Shown: piece by piece, positions 34,575 through 44,051 of the stretch
How positions within the stretch are numbered: the stretch's first letter is position 1
Layout: each line of letters begins with the position of its first letter
Source of the DNA: Paenirhodobacter hankyongi
Lineage (GTDB): Bacteria; Pseudomonadota; Alphaproteobacteria; Rhodobacterales; Rhodobacteraceae
Direction: 5' to 3'
DNA length: 64,000 nt
Assembly (NCBI RefSeq): GCF_003664585.1
Contig: NZ_RCHI01000002.1
Span: forward strand, 62,001 to 126,000
Program-made: the position numbers and the translations under genes
Notes under the pieces: generated by a model
Told to the model about the DNA's origin: nothing
The model's input: the letters and a program-made list of their open reading frames with translations, nothing else
The model's database searches: none

Positions 34575-37142
34575 ATGACGCGCTACGCACCCGCCGAGAC
34601 CGAGAAGAAATGGCAAGCCGCCTGGGATGACGCCGGCGTCTTCACCGCGAAACGCGACCCGGCCAGACCGAAATACTACGTGCTCGAGATGTTCCCCTAT
34701 CCGTCGGGGCGCATCCACATGGGCCATGTGCGCAACTACACGATGGGCGACGTCGTGGCGCGCTACAAGATGAGCTGCGGCTTTTCCGTGCTGCACCCGA
34801 TGGGCTGGGACGCCTTCGGGATGCCGGCCGAGAACGCGGCGATGGAGCGTGGCGGCCACCCGAAGGACTGGACCTACGGCAATATCGCCGACATGCGCGG
34901 GCAGATGAAGCCGCTCGGCCTGTCGATCGACTGGTCGCGCGAATTCGCCACCTGCGACCCCGAGTATTACGGCCAGCAGCAGGCGATGTTCATCGACATG
35001 CTCGAGGCGGGCCTTGTCTATCGCAAGAACGCGGTGGTGAACTGGGACCCGGTCGACATGACGGTCCTGGCGAACGAGCAGGTGATCGACGGCAAGGGCT
35101 GGCGTTCGGGCGCGGCGGTCGAGCGCAAGGAACTCACCCAATGGTTCTTCCGGATCTCGGATTTCGCCGGCGAGCTGCTCGATGCGCTCGACGGGCTTGA
35201 GCACTGGCCCGAGAAGGTGCGCCTGATGCAGGCGAACTGGATCGGCCGCTCGCGCGGGCTGCAATTCGCCTTCTCGACGATCGACGCGCCGGAGGGATTC
35301 GACCGCATCGAGTGCTATACCACTCGGCCCGACACGCTGATGGGGGCAAGCTTCTGCGCGATCTCGCCCGACCATCCGCTGGCCAAGCATCTCGAACGCC
35401 ACGACCCCGAGATGGCGAAGTTCATCGCCGAGGCGCGCCGCGGCGGCACCACCGAGGAAGCGATCGAGACCGGCGAGAAGCTGGGCATCGACACCGGCAT
35501 CCGGGTGCGCCACCCGCTCGACGAGGCCTGGGAGCTGCCGGTCTGGATCGCGAACTTCATCCTGATGGATTACGGCACCGGCGCGATCTTCGGTTGCCCG
35601 GCGCATGACGCGCGCGACTTCGAATTCGCCACCAAATACGGCCTGCCGATCCACTCGGTGTTCCGCCCGCTGGCCGACGAGGCGGCCGAGGCCGACCTGC
35701 CGCCCGCCGAGGAATTCGTGCCGCTGAAGTCGGAGAAGGTCCGCTACATCCGCGGTTTCTCGGGCGAGGAGGTGCAGACCGGCGAGGAAGCCGTCGCCGC
35801 CGCGATTGCCTTCTGCGAGGCGAATGGCATCGGCCGCGGCGTGACCAACTATCGCCTGCGCGACTGGGGCCTCAGCCGTCAGCGCTATTGGGGCTGCCCG
35901 ATTCCGGTGGTGCATTGCCCCGATTGCGGCGTGGTGCCCGAGAAGAAGGAAAACCTGCCGGTCCGCCTGCCCGACGACGTCACCTTCGACAAGCCCGGCA
36001 ACCCGCTCGACCGCCACCCGACCTGGCGCGACTGCACCTGCCCGAAATGCGGCGGCAAGGCCCGGCGCGAGACCGACACGATGGACACCTTCGTCGATTC
36101 GTCGTGGTATTACGCGCGCTTCACCTCGCCGCATGCGACGACGCCGACGGTGGCCGAGGACGCCGATTACTGGATGAACGTCGACCAGTATATCGGCGGC
36201 ATCGAGCACGCGATTCTGCACCTGCTCTATTCGCGCTTCTTCGCCCGGGCGATGCACCGCACCGGCCACCTGCCGGCAAAAGCGATCGAGCCGTTCAGCG
36301 CGCTCTTCACCCAGGGCATGGTGACCCACGAGATCTACATGACCCGCGATTCGTCGGGCCGCCCGGTCTATCACCTGCCCGAGGACATCGACCGCGAGGC
36401 CGGCACGGTGAAGGCCACCGGCGAGAAGCTCGAGATCATCCCCTCGGCGAAGATGTCGAAGTCGAAGAAGAACGTCGTCGACCCGATGAACATCATCGCC
36501 TCCTTCGGCGCCGATACCGCGCGATTCTTCGTGATGTCGGACAGCCCGCCCGAGCGCGACGTGGAATGGACCGCGGCCGGTGCCGAGGCGACCTCGAAGT
36601 TCCTCGCGCGCGTCTGGCGCATCGCCGACGAGATCGCGCAGGGCGCGGGCGGTGATGGCAGCGCCGAGGACGAGGCACTGCTCAAGGCCGTGCACAAGAC
36701 GATCGACGAGGTCACCCGCTCGATCGACGGCTTCGCCTTCAACAAGGCGGTGGCGGCGATCTATGGCCTGACCAACACGCTGTCGAAATCGGCCGCCTCG
36801 AACGGGGCGAAGCGCGACGCGATGAAGCTGATGGCGCAGATCATGGCGCCGATGGTGCCGCATCTGGCCGAGGACGTCTGGTCGATGCTGGGCGGGGCGG
36901 GCTTTGTCGTGCAGGCGGGCTGGCCCAAGGCCGACCCGGCGATGCTGGCCGAGGACAGCGTGACGCTGCCGATCCAGATCAACGGCAAGCGCCGCGGCGA
37001 GATCACCGTTCCCAAGGACATGCCGAAGGACGAGGTTGAAAAGCGCGTGCTGGCGGACGAAGCTGTGCTCAAGGCGCTGGCCGGTGGCCAGCCGAAGAAG
37101 CTCATCGTCGTGCCGGGGCGCATCGTCAATGTCGTCATCTGA
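34575..37142 (+). CDS. leuS: Leucyl-tRNA synthetase
   Basis: An 855-residue class I synthetase. The HIGH motif is HMGH at 48-51 in [14 protein letters not shown], and KMSKS is at 626-630. The CP1 editing domain lies between, with [12 protein letters not shown] and [14 protein letters not shown]. Zinc-like cysteine pairs CPDC and CPKC occur near residues 455-495, and the anticodon-binding domain and a ubiquitin-like C-terminal domain complete it. A GAGGGG Shine-Dalgarno is present. Its last 14 bp overlap lptE. Confidence 0.97.
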   Translation: MTRYAPAETEKKWQAAWDDAGVFTAKRDPARPKYYVLEMFPYPSGRIHMGHVRNYTMGDVVARYKMSCGFSVLHPMGWDAFGMPAENAAMERGGHPKDWTYGNIADMRGQMKPLGLSIDWSREFATCDPEYYGQQQAMFIDMLEAGLVYRKNAVVNWDPVDMTVLANEQVIDGKGWRSGAAVERKELTQWFFRISDFAGELLDALDGLEHWPEKVRLMQANWIGRSRGLQFAFSTIDAPEGFDRIECYTTRPDTLMGASFCAISPDHPLAKHLERHDPEMAKFIAEARRGGTTEEAIETGEKLGIDTGIRVRHPLDEAWELPVWIANFILMDYGTGAIFGCPAHDARDFEFATKYGLPIHSVFRPLADEAAEADLPPAEEFVPLKSEKVRYIRGFSGEEVQTGEEAVAAAIAFCEANGIGRGVTNYRLRDWGLSRQRYWGCPIPVVHCPDCGVVPEKKENLPVRLPDDVTFDKPGNPLDRHPTWRDCTCPKCGGKARRETDTMDTFVDSSWYYARFTSPHATTPTVAEDADYWMNVDQYIGGIEHAILHLLYSRFFARAMHRTGHLPAKAIEPFSALFTQGMVTHEIYMTRDSSGRPVYHLPEDIDREAGTVKATGEKLEIIPSAKMSKSKKNVVDPMNIIASFGADTARFFVMSDSPPERDVEWTAAGAEATSKFLARVWRIADEIAQGAGGDGSAEDEALLKAVHKTIDEVTRSIDGFAFNKAVAAIYGLTNTLSKSAASNGAKRDAMKLMAQIMAPMVPHLAEDVWSMLGGAGFVVQAGWPKADPAMLAEDSVTLPIQINGKRRGEITVPKDMPKDEVEKRVLADEAVLKALAGGQPKKLIVVPGRIVNVVI

Positions 37143-37620
37143 CCGCAGAACCTTCCTGCTTCTTGCTGCCGCGGCCCTTGCGGGCTGCGGCTTCACCCCC
37201 GCCTATGGCCCGCAGGGCGGGGGCGCCCGGCTCCTCGGCACCGTGCAGACCGATTCGCCGAAGACCCGAGACGATTTCGCTCTGACCCGGCGGCTGAGCG
37301 AACGTCTCGGCCCGCTGGAAACCGCGCGCTACCGGCTGGCCTACACGGTCAAGACCCAGGCGCTTGGCCAGGCGATCACCCCCTCGAACGCGACGACGCG
37401 CTATTCGCTCACCGGCACGGTCGATTACACGCTGCACGACATCGGCACCGATGCCGTGCTGATGGCGGGCAAGGTCGCCTCCTTCACCTCCTGGTCGGCG
37501 ACCGGCACGGTGGTGGCGACCGATTCCGCCGAGGAAGACGCGCACCGCCGGCTGATGTCGATGCTGGCCGACCAGATCGTCACCCGGCTGCTCGCGCAGG
37601 CGGGCTCGCTGCCGCAATGA
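37129..37620 (+). CDS. lptE: LPS-assembly lipoprotein LptE
   Basis: A 163-residue lipoprotein with signal [13 protein letters not shown] (Cys20) and GFTPAYG just after it, typical of LptE. It plugs the LptD barrel and helps insert LPS in the outer membrane. Conservation with E. coli is weak, but the position after leuS and before holA is the classical leuS-lptE-holA order, which makes the call firm. The start is inside the leuS end and the stop overlaps holA by ATGA. Confidence 0.92.
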   Translation: MSSSDRRTFLLLAAAALAGCGFTPAYGPQGGGARLLGTVQTDSPKTRDDFALTRRLSERLGPLETARYRLAYTVKTQALGQAITPSNATTRYSLTGTVDYTLHDIGTDAVLMAGKVASFTSWSATGTVVATDSAEEDAHRRLMSMLADQIVTRLLAQAGSLPQ

Positions 37621-38639
37621 AGCTCGCGGGCGTCGCAGCGGTCCGCTATTTCGCCAAGCCCGATCCCGCGCGCACCGGGCTGCTGATCTATGGCGCCGAC
37701 GCGATGCGGGTGGCGCTGCGCCGGCAGGAGGTGATCGCCGCCCTCGTCGGCCCCGAGGGCGAGGCCGAGATGCGCCTGACCCGGATCCCGGCCTCCGAGC
37801 TGCGCAAGGACGGCGCGGCGCTCAATGACGCGGTGAAGGCCGTGGGCTTCTTCCCCGGCCCGCGCGTCGTCTTCGTCGAGGATGCGACCGACACCCTTGC
37901 CCCCACCGTCTCGGCCGCGCTCAAGGACTGGCGCGAGGGCGATGCGCAGATCATCGTCACCGCCGGCTCGCTCACCGCGAAATCGGCGCTGCGCAAGCTC
38001 TTCGAGCCGCATCCGAACGCCGTCGCCATCGGCATCTATGACGATCCGCCGACCCGCGAGGAGATCGAGGAGATCCTGCACCGCGCCGGGCTGCGCCACG
38101 TCGATCAGGCGGCGATGACCGACCTTCTGGCGCTGGCGAAGGCGCTCGATCCCGGCGATTTCCGCCAGACCGTCGAGAAGATCGCGCTCTACAAATACGA
38201 CGATTCGGCGCCGCTGACACCGGCCGAGATCGCCGCCTGCGCCCCCGCCACGGTCGAGGCCGAGGTCGACGACGTGCTGAACATCGTCGCCGAGGGCCGG
38301 CCGCAGGAGCTTGGCCCGATGATGCGCCGGATCGAGGGGCAGGGCGTGCTGCCGGTGACGCTGGCGATCATGGCGCTGCGCCATTTCCGCACCCTGCATG
38401 CCGCGGCCTCGGACCCGGGCGGGCCCGGCGCCGGCATCGGCCGGGTGCGGCCGCCGGTCTTCGGCCCGCGCCGCGACCGGATGCAGGCGCAGGCCAGCCG
38501 CTGGGGCATGTTCCGCCTCGAGGAGGCGCTGAAGTTGCTGATCGAGACCGACCTCACCCTGCGCTCGGCCTCGAAGGCACCGCAGATGGCGGTGATGGAA
38601 CGCGCGCTGTTGCGCCTGTCGATGCTGGCGCGGCACTGA
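37617..38639 (+). CDS. holA: DNA polymerase III subunit delta
   Basis: A 340-residue clamp-loader subunit that opens the beta clamp. The N-terminal AAA+-like fold has GLLIYGADAMRVALRR and FFPGPRVVFVEDATD; the C-terminal collar has GRPQELGPMMRRIEGQG and LRHFRTLHAA. The position after lptE supports the call. It overlaps the next gene by one base (TGATG). Confidence 0.92.
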   Translation: MKLAGVAAVRYFAKPDPARTGLLIYGADAMRVALRRQEVIAALVGPEGEAEMRLTRIPASELRKDGAALNDAVKAVGFFPGPRVVFVEDATDTLAPTVSAALKDWREGDAQIIVTAGSLTAKSALRKLFEPHPNAVAIGIYDDPPTREEIEEILHRAGLRHVDQAAMTDLLALAKALDPGDFRQTVEKIALYKYDDSAPLTPAEIAACAPATVEAEVDDVLNIVAEGRPQELGPMMRRIEGQGVLPVTLAIMALRHFRTLHAAASDPGGPGAGIGRVRPPVFGPRRDRMQAQASRWGMFRLEEALKLLIETDLTLRSASKAPQMAVMERALLRLSMLARH

Positions 38640-39811
38640 TGGCGCGGGCGCTGGTCATCGGCGGCGGGCCGGCGGGGCTGATGGCCGCAGAGGAGATCGC
38701 CCGCTCGGGCCATTCGGTGCTGTTGGCCGAGGCGAAGCCGACGCTCGCGCGCAAGTTCCTGATGGCGGGGAAATCGGGGCTGAACCTGACCAGGGACGAG
38801 CCGCTCGACCGGTTCCTGACCGCCTATTCGCCCGACTGGGTGCGGCCGCTGATCGCGGGCTTCGGCCCGGCGGCGGTGACCGCCTTTGCCCGCGGGCTGG
38901 GGATCGAGCTCTTCACCGGCACCACCGGGCGGGTGTTTCCGACCGGGATGAAGGCCTCGCCGATGCTGCGCGCCTGGATCGCGCGGCTGACCGGCATGGG
39001 GGTCGAGCTCCGCCCCCGCTGGCACTGGCAGGGCTTTGACGGCGACGCCTTCGTCTTCGACACGCCCGAGGGCCGGGTCGAGATGCGCCCCGAGGTCACG
39101 GTCCTGGCGCTTGGCGGCGCAAGCTGGCCGCGGCTTGGCTCGGATGCCGCCTGGGTGCCCTGGCTTGCCGCGCGCGGGGTCGAGATCGCCCCCTTCCGCC
39201 CGGCGAACATGGGGCTGGTGGTCGAGTGGTCGGCGCATATGGCGCCCTTCCTCGGCCAGCCGGTGAAGGGGGCGGCGCTCGTCACCCCGGGCGCCCGCTC
39301 GCGCGGCGAATTCGTGCTGTCGGCCCGCGGCATCGAGGGCGGCGGCGTCTATGCCATCGCCGCCGCGGTGCGCGAGGGGGCGCCGCTGACGCTTGACCTC
39401 GTGCCTGATGGCGATGCCGAGACGCTCGCCCGCCGCATCGCCCATGTCAGCCCGAAGGAAAGCGCCTCGAACCGGCTGCGCAAGGCGCTGCGGCTCGATC
39501 CGGTGAAGCTCGCGCTGATGAACGAATGGGGCCGGCCGCTGCCCTCGGACCCGATCGCGCTGGCACAGCGGGTGAAGGCGCTGCCGGTGCGGCACGCGGG
39601 GCCACGGCCCTTGGCCGAGGCGATCTCGTCCGCCGGCGGCATCACCCGCGACGCGCTGCACGAAGGGCTGGAGCTGGCCGCCCTGCCCGGTGTCTTCGCC
39701 GCGGGCGAGATGCTCGACTGGGAGGCGCCGACCGGGGGCTATCTGCTCACCGGCTGCCTCGCCACCGGGCGGGTCGCCGGGCGCGCGGCGGCGCGGCGGC
39801 TGGGGCGTTAA
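38639..39811 (+). CDS. TIGR03862/HI0933-family flavoprotein
   Basis: A 390-residue NAD(P)/FAD-dependent oxidoreductase. It opens with ALVIGGGPAGLMAAEEIA, then KFLMAGKSGLNLTR, the family's GTTGRVFPTGMKASP and ALGGASWPRLGSD, and ends with AAGEMLDWEAPTGGYLLTGCLATG. The family's substrate is not established. The last base pairs are shared with the convergent dipeptidase gene (TTAA). Confidence 0.9.
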   Translation: MARALVIGGGPAGLMAAEEIARSGHSVLLAEAKPTLARKFLMAGKSGLNLTRDEPLDRFLTAYSPDWVRPLIAGFGPAAVTAFARGLGIELFTGTTGRVFPTGMKASPMLRAWIARLTGMGVELRPRWHWQGFDGDAFVFDTPEGRVEMRPEVTVLALGGASWPRLGSDAAWVPWLAARGVEIAPFRPANMGLVVEWSAHMAPFLGQPVKGAALVTPGARSRGEFVLSARGIEGGGVYAIAAAVREGAPLTLDLVPDGDAETLARRIAHVSPKESASNRLRKALRLDPVKLALMNEWGRPLPSDPIALAQRVKALPVRHAGPRPLAEAISSAGGITRDALHEGLELAALPGVFAAGEMLDWEAPTGGYLLTGCLATGRVAGRAAARRLGR

Positions 39812-40860
39812 ACGCCCCAGGTCCGTTCGAGCACCGCCAGCCAGTTGCGGAAGGCAAGCTTCTCGACCAGCGCCGCGCCGAAGCCGTGGTCGTGCAGCGC
39901 CGCGAGCAGCCGCGGCAGCCCCGCGACATCGCCCAGATCCGCCGGCACCGTCGCCCCGTCGAAATCGGAGCCGAGCCCGACCCGGTCCTCGCCCAGGATG
40001 CCGATCAGATGATCGAGATGGCGCAACACCGGATCCCAGCCGGTGAAACTCTCGCCCACGCCATCCGGGCGCAGGAAGCCCACGGCATAGTTCAGCCCGA
40101 CCATGCCGTCGCTGTCGCGGATCACCTGCAACTGCCGGTCGGTCAGATTGCGGCTGTGCGGCGACACCGCATGCGCGTTCGAATGGGTGGCGACAAGCGG
40201 CGCGTCGGACAGCGCCGCGACGTCGTCAAAGCCCTTCTCGTTCAGGTGGCTGAGGTCGAGCATGATCTTCAGCGCATTGCATTCGCGCACCAGCCGCTTG
40301 CCCGCCTCGGTCAGACCGTCGCCGGTATCGGGCGAGGACGGATAGGCGAAGGGCACGCCATGGCCGAAGGCCGTGGGCCGCGACCAGACCGGGCCCAGCG
40401 AGCGCAACCCCGCCGCGTGCCAGACATGCAGCGCATCAAGGTCGGGCAGGATCGCCTCGGCCCCTTCCATGTGCAGCACCGCGGCGATCTTGCCCGCCGC
40501 CATCGCGGCACGGATCTCGGCCACGCTGCGGCAGATCGCCAGCGTGCCGGTGCGCTCCATCCACCGAAGATGCCCGATCTCGGCCACCGCGACCTCGAGC
40601 GCGTCGGCATAGGGCACCGGCTCGGGCAGTGGCACGGCATAGGGCGGATGGCGCAGCATCGCATCGAAATCGGGCGCGTCGGGCGGCATCGGCGAGGGCA
40701 CCCAGACCGCGAAGAAGCCGCCCGCAAAGCCGCCTGCACGCATCCGCGGCAGGTCGAGATGCCCCTCGCCCGTGCCCTCGAGCCACAGCGCCTCGCGCCG
40801 CGCGGGCTCGCGCAGCAGGCGCAGCAGGAAATCGTTGTGCCCGTCAAAAACCGGAATCAT
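39808..40860 (-). CDS. Membrane dipeptidase family (peptidase M19)
   Basis: A 350-residue zinc dipeptidase of the renal dipeptidase family. Metal ligands are His8 and Asp10 in FDGHNDFLL, the glutamate in LHMEGAEAI, and the histidines of VATHSNAHAVSPHSRN; GLGSDFDGA closes the site. It cleaves dipeptides, possibly D-residue or mixed ones. No signal peptide is seen, so it is probably cytoplasmic. GGAGAGG precedes the start. Confidence 0.92.
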   Translation of the reverse strand: MIPVFDGHNDFLLRLLREPARREALWLEGTGEGHLDLPRMRAGGFAGGFFAVWVPSPMPPDAPDFDAMLRHPPYAVPLPEPVPYADALEVAVAEIGHLRWMERTGTLAICRSVAEIRAAMAAGKIAAVLHMEGAEAILPDLDALHVWHAAGLRSLGPVWSRPTAFGHGVPFAYPSSPDTGDGLTEAGKRLVRECNALKIMLDLSHLNEKGFDDVAALSDAPLVATHSNAHAVSPHSRNLTDRQLQVIRDSDGMVGLNYAVGFLRPDGVGESFTGWDPVLRHLDHLIGILGEDRVGLGSDFDGATVPADLGDVAGLPRLLAALHDHGFGAALVEKLAFRNWLAVLERTWGV

Positions 40861-40871
40861 CGCCCTCTCCG

Positions 40872-41471
40872 TCAGTCCTGAGCCTCATGCGCCGCGGCCC
40901 GGCCCCAGGCCGGCCGCGCCCGCATCCGTGCCAGATACTCCGTCAGGCGATGCTCGACGATCGGAAACTTGGCGCTCAGCGCCCAGGTCAGGCAATGGGT
41001 CAGGATCAGGTCGGGCACGGTCATCGCGTCGCCCATGACGAAATCGCCCTCGCCCATCCGGCTGACCAGCACATGTTGCGAGCGCTCGAACTCCCACCGC
41101 AAGGTGTTGCGGATGCCCGACAGGCGCAGCTCCTCGGGCAGGATGTAGCTGTGCCGCGCCGCCATCCACAGCGCCGCATCGAATTCATCAAGCAGGAACT
41201 GCGTCAGCCCGTCCTGCCGCGCCCGCGGCAAGGTGCCGGCCTTGTGGGTCAAGGCGCCGTGGCGGTCGGCCAGATACTGGATGATCGCCGTCGTGTCCGA
41301 CACCGGCGTGCCGTCGACGATCAGCACCGTGCCCTTGCCGGCGGGGGCGATCTCGGCCACGCCTTCGGGCTGCGGATGGGTCTTCACATGGTCGTAGGAC
41401 TGGCCGAGCTCCTCGAGCATCCACAGCACCCGCATCACGCGCGAGCCCGCGGTTCCGATCACCGTATACAT
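40872..41471 (-). CDS. Glutathione S-transferase family protein
   Basis: 199 residues. The N-terminal thioredoxin-like domain starts MYTVIGTAGSRVMRVLWMLEELG, with the glutathione-binding PVSDTTAIIQYLAD. The C-terminal helical domain has MGDAMTVPDLILTHCL (the N-capping box). The substrate is unknown. AAAGGGGGG precedes the ATG at 41471. It lies 11 bp before the dipeptidase gene on the same strand, so the two are probably cotranscribed, and divergent from the MFS gene. Confidence 0.9.
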   Translation of the reverse strand: MYTVIGTAGSRVMRVLWMLEELGQSYDHVKTHPQPEGVAEIAPAGKGTVLIVDGTPVSDTTAIIQYLADRHGALTHKAGTLPRARQDGLTQFLLDEFDAALWMAARHSYILPEELRLSGIRNTLRWEFERSQHVLVSRMGEGDFVMGDAMTVPDLILTHCLTWALSAKFPIVEHRLTEYLARMRARPAWGRAAAHEAQD

Positions 41472-41620
41472 GTCGCCCCCCTTTCGCGCGCATTGGGCCA
41501 CGCGGCGCGGGCAGGTGCAAGCGGCATTGTTCCCGGCACAATCGCCCCGTTGACGCAGCCGCGCGGGCATGGCGAAAGTGGTCCTCCGCGCGCCGGGAGA
41601 TGCGCGCAGGGAGACCACAC

Positions 41621-42856
41621 ATGACCAAGGCCCGTCTGCTGACCCCCGTGCTGATCGGGGGCTGCGTCATCCTGATGCTGAACTTCGCCGTCCGCGCCTC
41701 GTTCGGCGTGTTCCAGATTCCGATCGCGGCAGAGTTCAACTGGCCGCGGTCCGAGTTCAGCCTGGCGATCGCGATCCAGAACCTGGCCTGGGGCATCGGC
41801 CAGCCGATCTTCGGCGCGCTGGCGGAACGTTTCGGCGACCGCCGCGCGATCGTCGTGGGGGCCTTGATGTATGCCGCGGGGCTGGTGCTCTCGGCCTTCT
41901 CCGTCGCGCCCTGGCAGCACGACCTGCTCGAGATCCTGGTGGGCTTCGGCATCGCCGGCACCGGCTTTGGCGTGATCCTTGCCGTCGTCGGCCGCGCGAG
42001 TTCCGACGAGAACCGCTCGCTCGCGCTTGGCATCGCGACCGCGGCGGGCTCGGCCGGGCAGGTGTTCGGCGCGCCGGTGGCCGAGGCGCTGCTCTCCGTG
42101 CTGCCGTGGCAGGGCGTGTTCGTGATCTTCGCCGTGGTGATCCTCGCAAGCCTTCTGGCCCTGCCGATGCTGCGCGCCGAGCCCCGCGTGAGCCGCGCCG
42201 AGCTTGAGGAAAGCATGGGCAAGGTGCTGGTCCGCGCCTTCCGCGACCCGTCCTACACGCTGATCTTCCTCGGCTTCTTCAGCTGCGGCTATCAGCTGGC
42301 CTTCATCACCGCGCATTTCCCCGCGATGGTGACCGAGATGTGCGGCGCGGTGCCGCCTGACAGCATGCTGGCCGGGCTCGGGATTTCCTCGCAATCGGCG
42401 CTTGGCGCGGTGGCGATCTCGGTGATCGGGCTCGCCAATATCGTGGGCTCGATCTATGCCGGCTGGGCGGGCAAGCGCTGGTCGAAGAAATACCTGCTCG
42501 CAGGCATCTACACGCTGCGCACCATCGCCGCGGCGGTGTTCATCCTGGTGCCGATGACGCCCGCCTCGGTGCTGATCTTCTCGCTCGTCATGGGCGCGCT
42601 GTGGCTGGCCACGGTGCCGCTGACCTCGGGGCTTGTCGCCTATATCTACGGGCTGCGCTACATGGGCACGCTCTATGGCTTCGTCTTCCTCAGCCATCAG
42701 ATCGGCGCCTTCCTCGGCGTCTGGCTGGGCGGCAAGCTCTATGACCTTTACGGCAACTACACCATGGTGTGGTGGGTCGGCGTGGGGGTCGGGGCCTTCT
42801 CGGCGCTCGTCCACCTGCCGGTGCGCGAGCGGCCGATGGCGGCTCAGCCGGCCTGA
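41621..42856 (+). CDS. MFS transporter
   Basis: A 411-residue major facilitator with about 12 hydrophobic segments. The loop between helices 2 and 3 reads GALAERFGDRRAIVVG, close to the MFS signature, and VRASFGVFQIPIAAEF in helix 1 recalls the oxalate/monocarboxylate-type permeases. Direction and substrate cannot be assigned. CAGGGAGA precedes the ATG at 41621. Its 3' end overlaps the SDR gene on the other strand by 13 bp. Confidence 0.88.
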   Translation: MTKARLLTPVLIGGCVILMLNFAVRASFGVFQIPIAAEFNWPRSEFSLAIAIQNLAWGIGQPIFGALAERFGDRRAIVVGALMYAAGLVLSAFSVAPWQHDLLEILVGFGIAGTGFGVILAVVGRASSDENRSLALGIATAAGSAGQVFGAPVAEALLSVLPWQGVFVIFAVVILASLLALPMLRAEPRVSRAELEESMGKVLVRAFRDPSYTLIFLGFFSCGYQLAFITAHFPAMVTEMCGAVPPDSMLAGLGISSQSALGAVAISVIGLANIVGSIYAGWAGKRWSKKYLLAGIYTLRTIAAAVFILVPMTPASVLIFSLVMGALWLATVPLTSGLVAYIYGLRYMGTLYGFVFLSHQIGAFLGVWLGGKLYDLYGNYTMVWWVGVGVGAFSALVHLPVRERPMAAQPA

Positions 42857-43686
42857 AGCAGCGCCGCGAGCCCAGCGCGATAGTCGGGGTAGCGCAGCCG
42901 CACGCCCAGCTCGGTCTTGATCCGGTCGTTCCGCACCCGCTTGTTCTCGGCATAGAAGCTGCGCGCCATCGGGCTGAGCTCGGCCGCGTCGAACGGCACG
43001 CCCGGCGGCTCGGGCAGGCCCAGAAGCGCCGCGGCATGGCTCAGCACATCCTCGGGCGGGGCCGGGTCGTCGTCACAGACGTTATAGACCCGCCCCGGGT
43101 TCGGCTGCGCGATCGAGGCCGCCAGCACCTGCGCGATGTCGTCCACATGGATGCGCGAGAACACCTGCCCCGGTTTCAGGATCCGCCGCGCCGTGCCCTC
43201 GCGCACCTTCTCGAAGGGGCCGCGGCCGGGGCCGTAGATGCCGGCAAGGCGGAAGATGTGCAGCGGCAATCCCGGGATCGCGGCCCAGGCACGTTCCGCC
43301 GCCACCCGCATCTCGCCGCGCTTCGTCGCGGGCGTCAGGGGCGTGTCCTCGTCGACCCAGCCGCCGGCATGGTCGCCATAGACGCCGACGGTCGACAGAT
43401 ACCCCACCCAGTCAAGCTGCCCGGCCGCGGCGGCGATCTGCGCGCCGCAGGCCGTCAGCACCGGATCGCCCGCCGCATCGGGGGCGACCGAACTCAGCAG
43501 ATGGGTGACCCCCGCAAGCGGCAGCGAACCGCCGGCCCAGACCTGCGCCTCGACCCCGGTCGCGCGCAGCGCCACCGCCTTCTCCGCGCTGCGCGTGGTT
43601 GCGATGATGCGCCAGCCCTGCGGCCGCAGCACCCGCGCCAGCGCCTGCGCCGAATAGCCGTGACCCACCGACAGCAGCACGCTCAT
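42844..43686 (-). CDS. SDR-type NAD-dependent epimerase/dehydratase-like protein
   Basis: 280 residues with an atypical Rossmann start, VLLSVGHGYSAQALARVL, then LSTVGVYGDHAGGWVDEDTP, a clear SDR active-site region although the YxxxK lysine is not in the usual place, and FRLAGIYGPGRGPFEKV. It resembles YeeZ-like atypical SDRs. The substrate is unknown. The start overlaps the stop of the SelT-like gene by ATGA, so the two are coupled. Confidence 0.82.
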   Translation of the reverse strand: MSVLLSVGHGYSAQALARVLRPQGWRIIATTRSAEKAVALRATGVEAQVWAGGSLPLAGVTHLLSSVAPDAAGDPVLTACGAQIAAAAGQLDWVGYLSTVGVYGDHAGGWVDEDTPLTPATKRGEMRVAAERAWAAIPGLPLHIFRLAGIYGPGRGPFEKVREGTARRILKPGQVFSRIHVDDIAQVLAASIAQPNPGRVYNVCDDDPAPPEDVLSHAAALLGLPEPPGVPFDAAELSPMARSFYAENKRVRNDRIKTELGVRLRYPDYRAGLAALLQAG

Positions 43687-43976
43687 GCGCCGCTCCGGTC
43701 GATATGGCCAAGGTCGCGGCCCGGCTCGATGATGTCGCGGATGCGGGCCTTGAGCACCTTCGCCTCGGGGAAACCGCCGTCGCGCTTGCGCTCCCAGACG
43801 AGGCTCTCGCCCACCCGCACCTCGTAGATGCCGCCATGGCCGGGGATCAGCGCCACCTCGCCCAGCTCCTCGCCGAAGGTCGACAAAAGCTCCTGCGCCA
43901 TCCAGCCGGCGCGCAGCAACCAGTTGCAGCCGGTGCAATAGGTGATCGTGATGCGGGGTTTCTGAGCCTGTTCCAT
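43683..43976 (-). CDS. SelT/SelW/SelH-like (Rdx) thioredoxin-fold protein
   Basis: A 97-residue Rdx-family protein. The redox motif CTGC (Cys14, Cys17) sits in ITYCTGCNWLLRAGW; both codons are TGC, so this is the cysteine form and not a selenoprotein. It also has GHGGIYEVRVGESLVWERK and FPEAKVLKARIRD. Its role is unknown; thiol redox is likely. The ATG at 43976 is preceded by a promoter-like sequence without a normal Shine-Dalgarno. It overlaps the SDR gene. Confidence 0.88.
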   Translation of the reverse strand: MEQAQKPRITITYCTGCNWLLRAGWMAQELLSTFGEELGEVALIPGHGGIYEVRVGESLVWERKRDGGFPEAKVLKARIRDIIEPGRDLGHIDRSGA

Positions 43977-43982
43977 CCCCAA

Positions 43983-44011
43983 GATGTAGCGCGCACCCCC
44001 TGTCATCACAA
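43983..44011 (-). promoter_or_regulatory. Candidate promoter of the SelT-like gene, leaderless geometry
   Basis: On the minus strand, TTGTGA (44011-44006), 17 bp, TACATC (43988-43983), then TTGGGG and the ATG at 43976. Confidence 0.35.
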
Positions 44012-44051
44012 CATCACTTGCACGGGCCCGGCACTGGTGGCACCCTGAGAC

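Noticed and set aside
34437-37196. A 919-codon minus-strand frame opposite leuS
   Set aside because: leuS carries HIGH, editing and KMSKS motifs; the antisense frame is a composition artefact.
43683-43976. Possible selenoprotein (SelT-like)
   Set aside because: Both redox positions use TGC cysteine codons and no in-frame TGA or SECIS-like element is needed.
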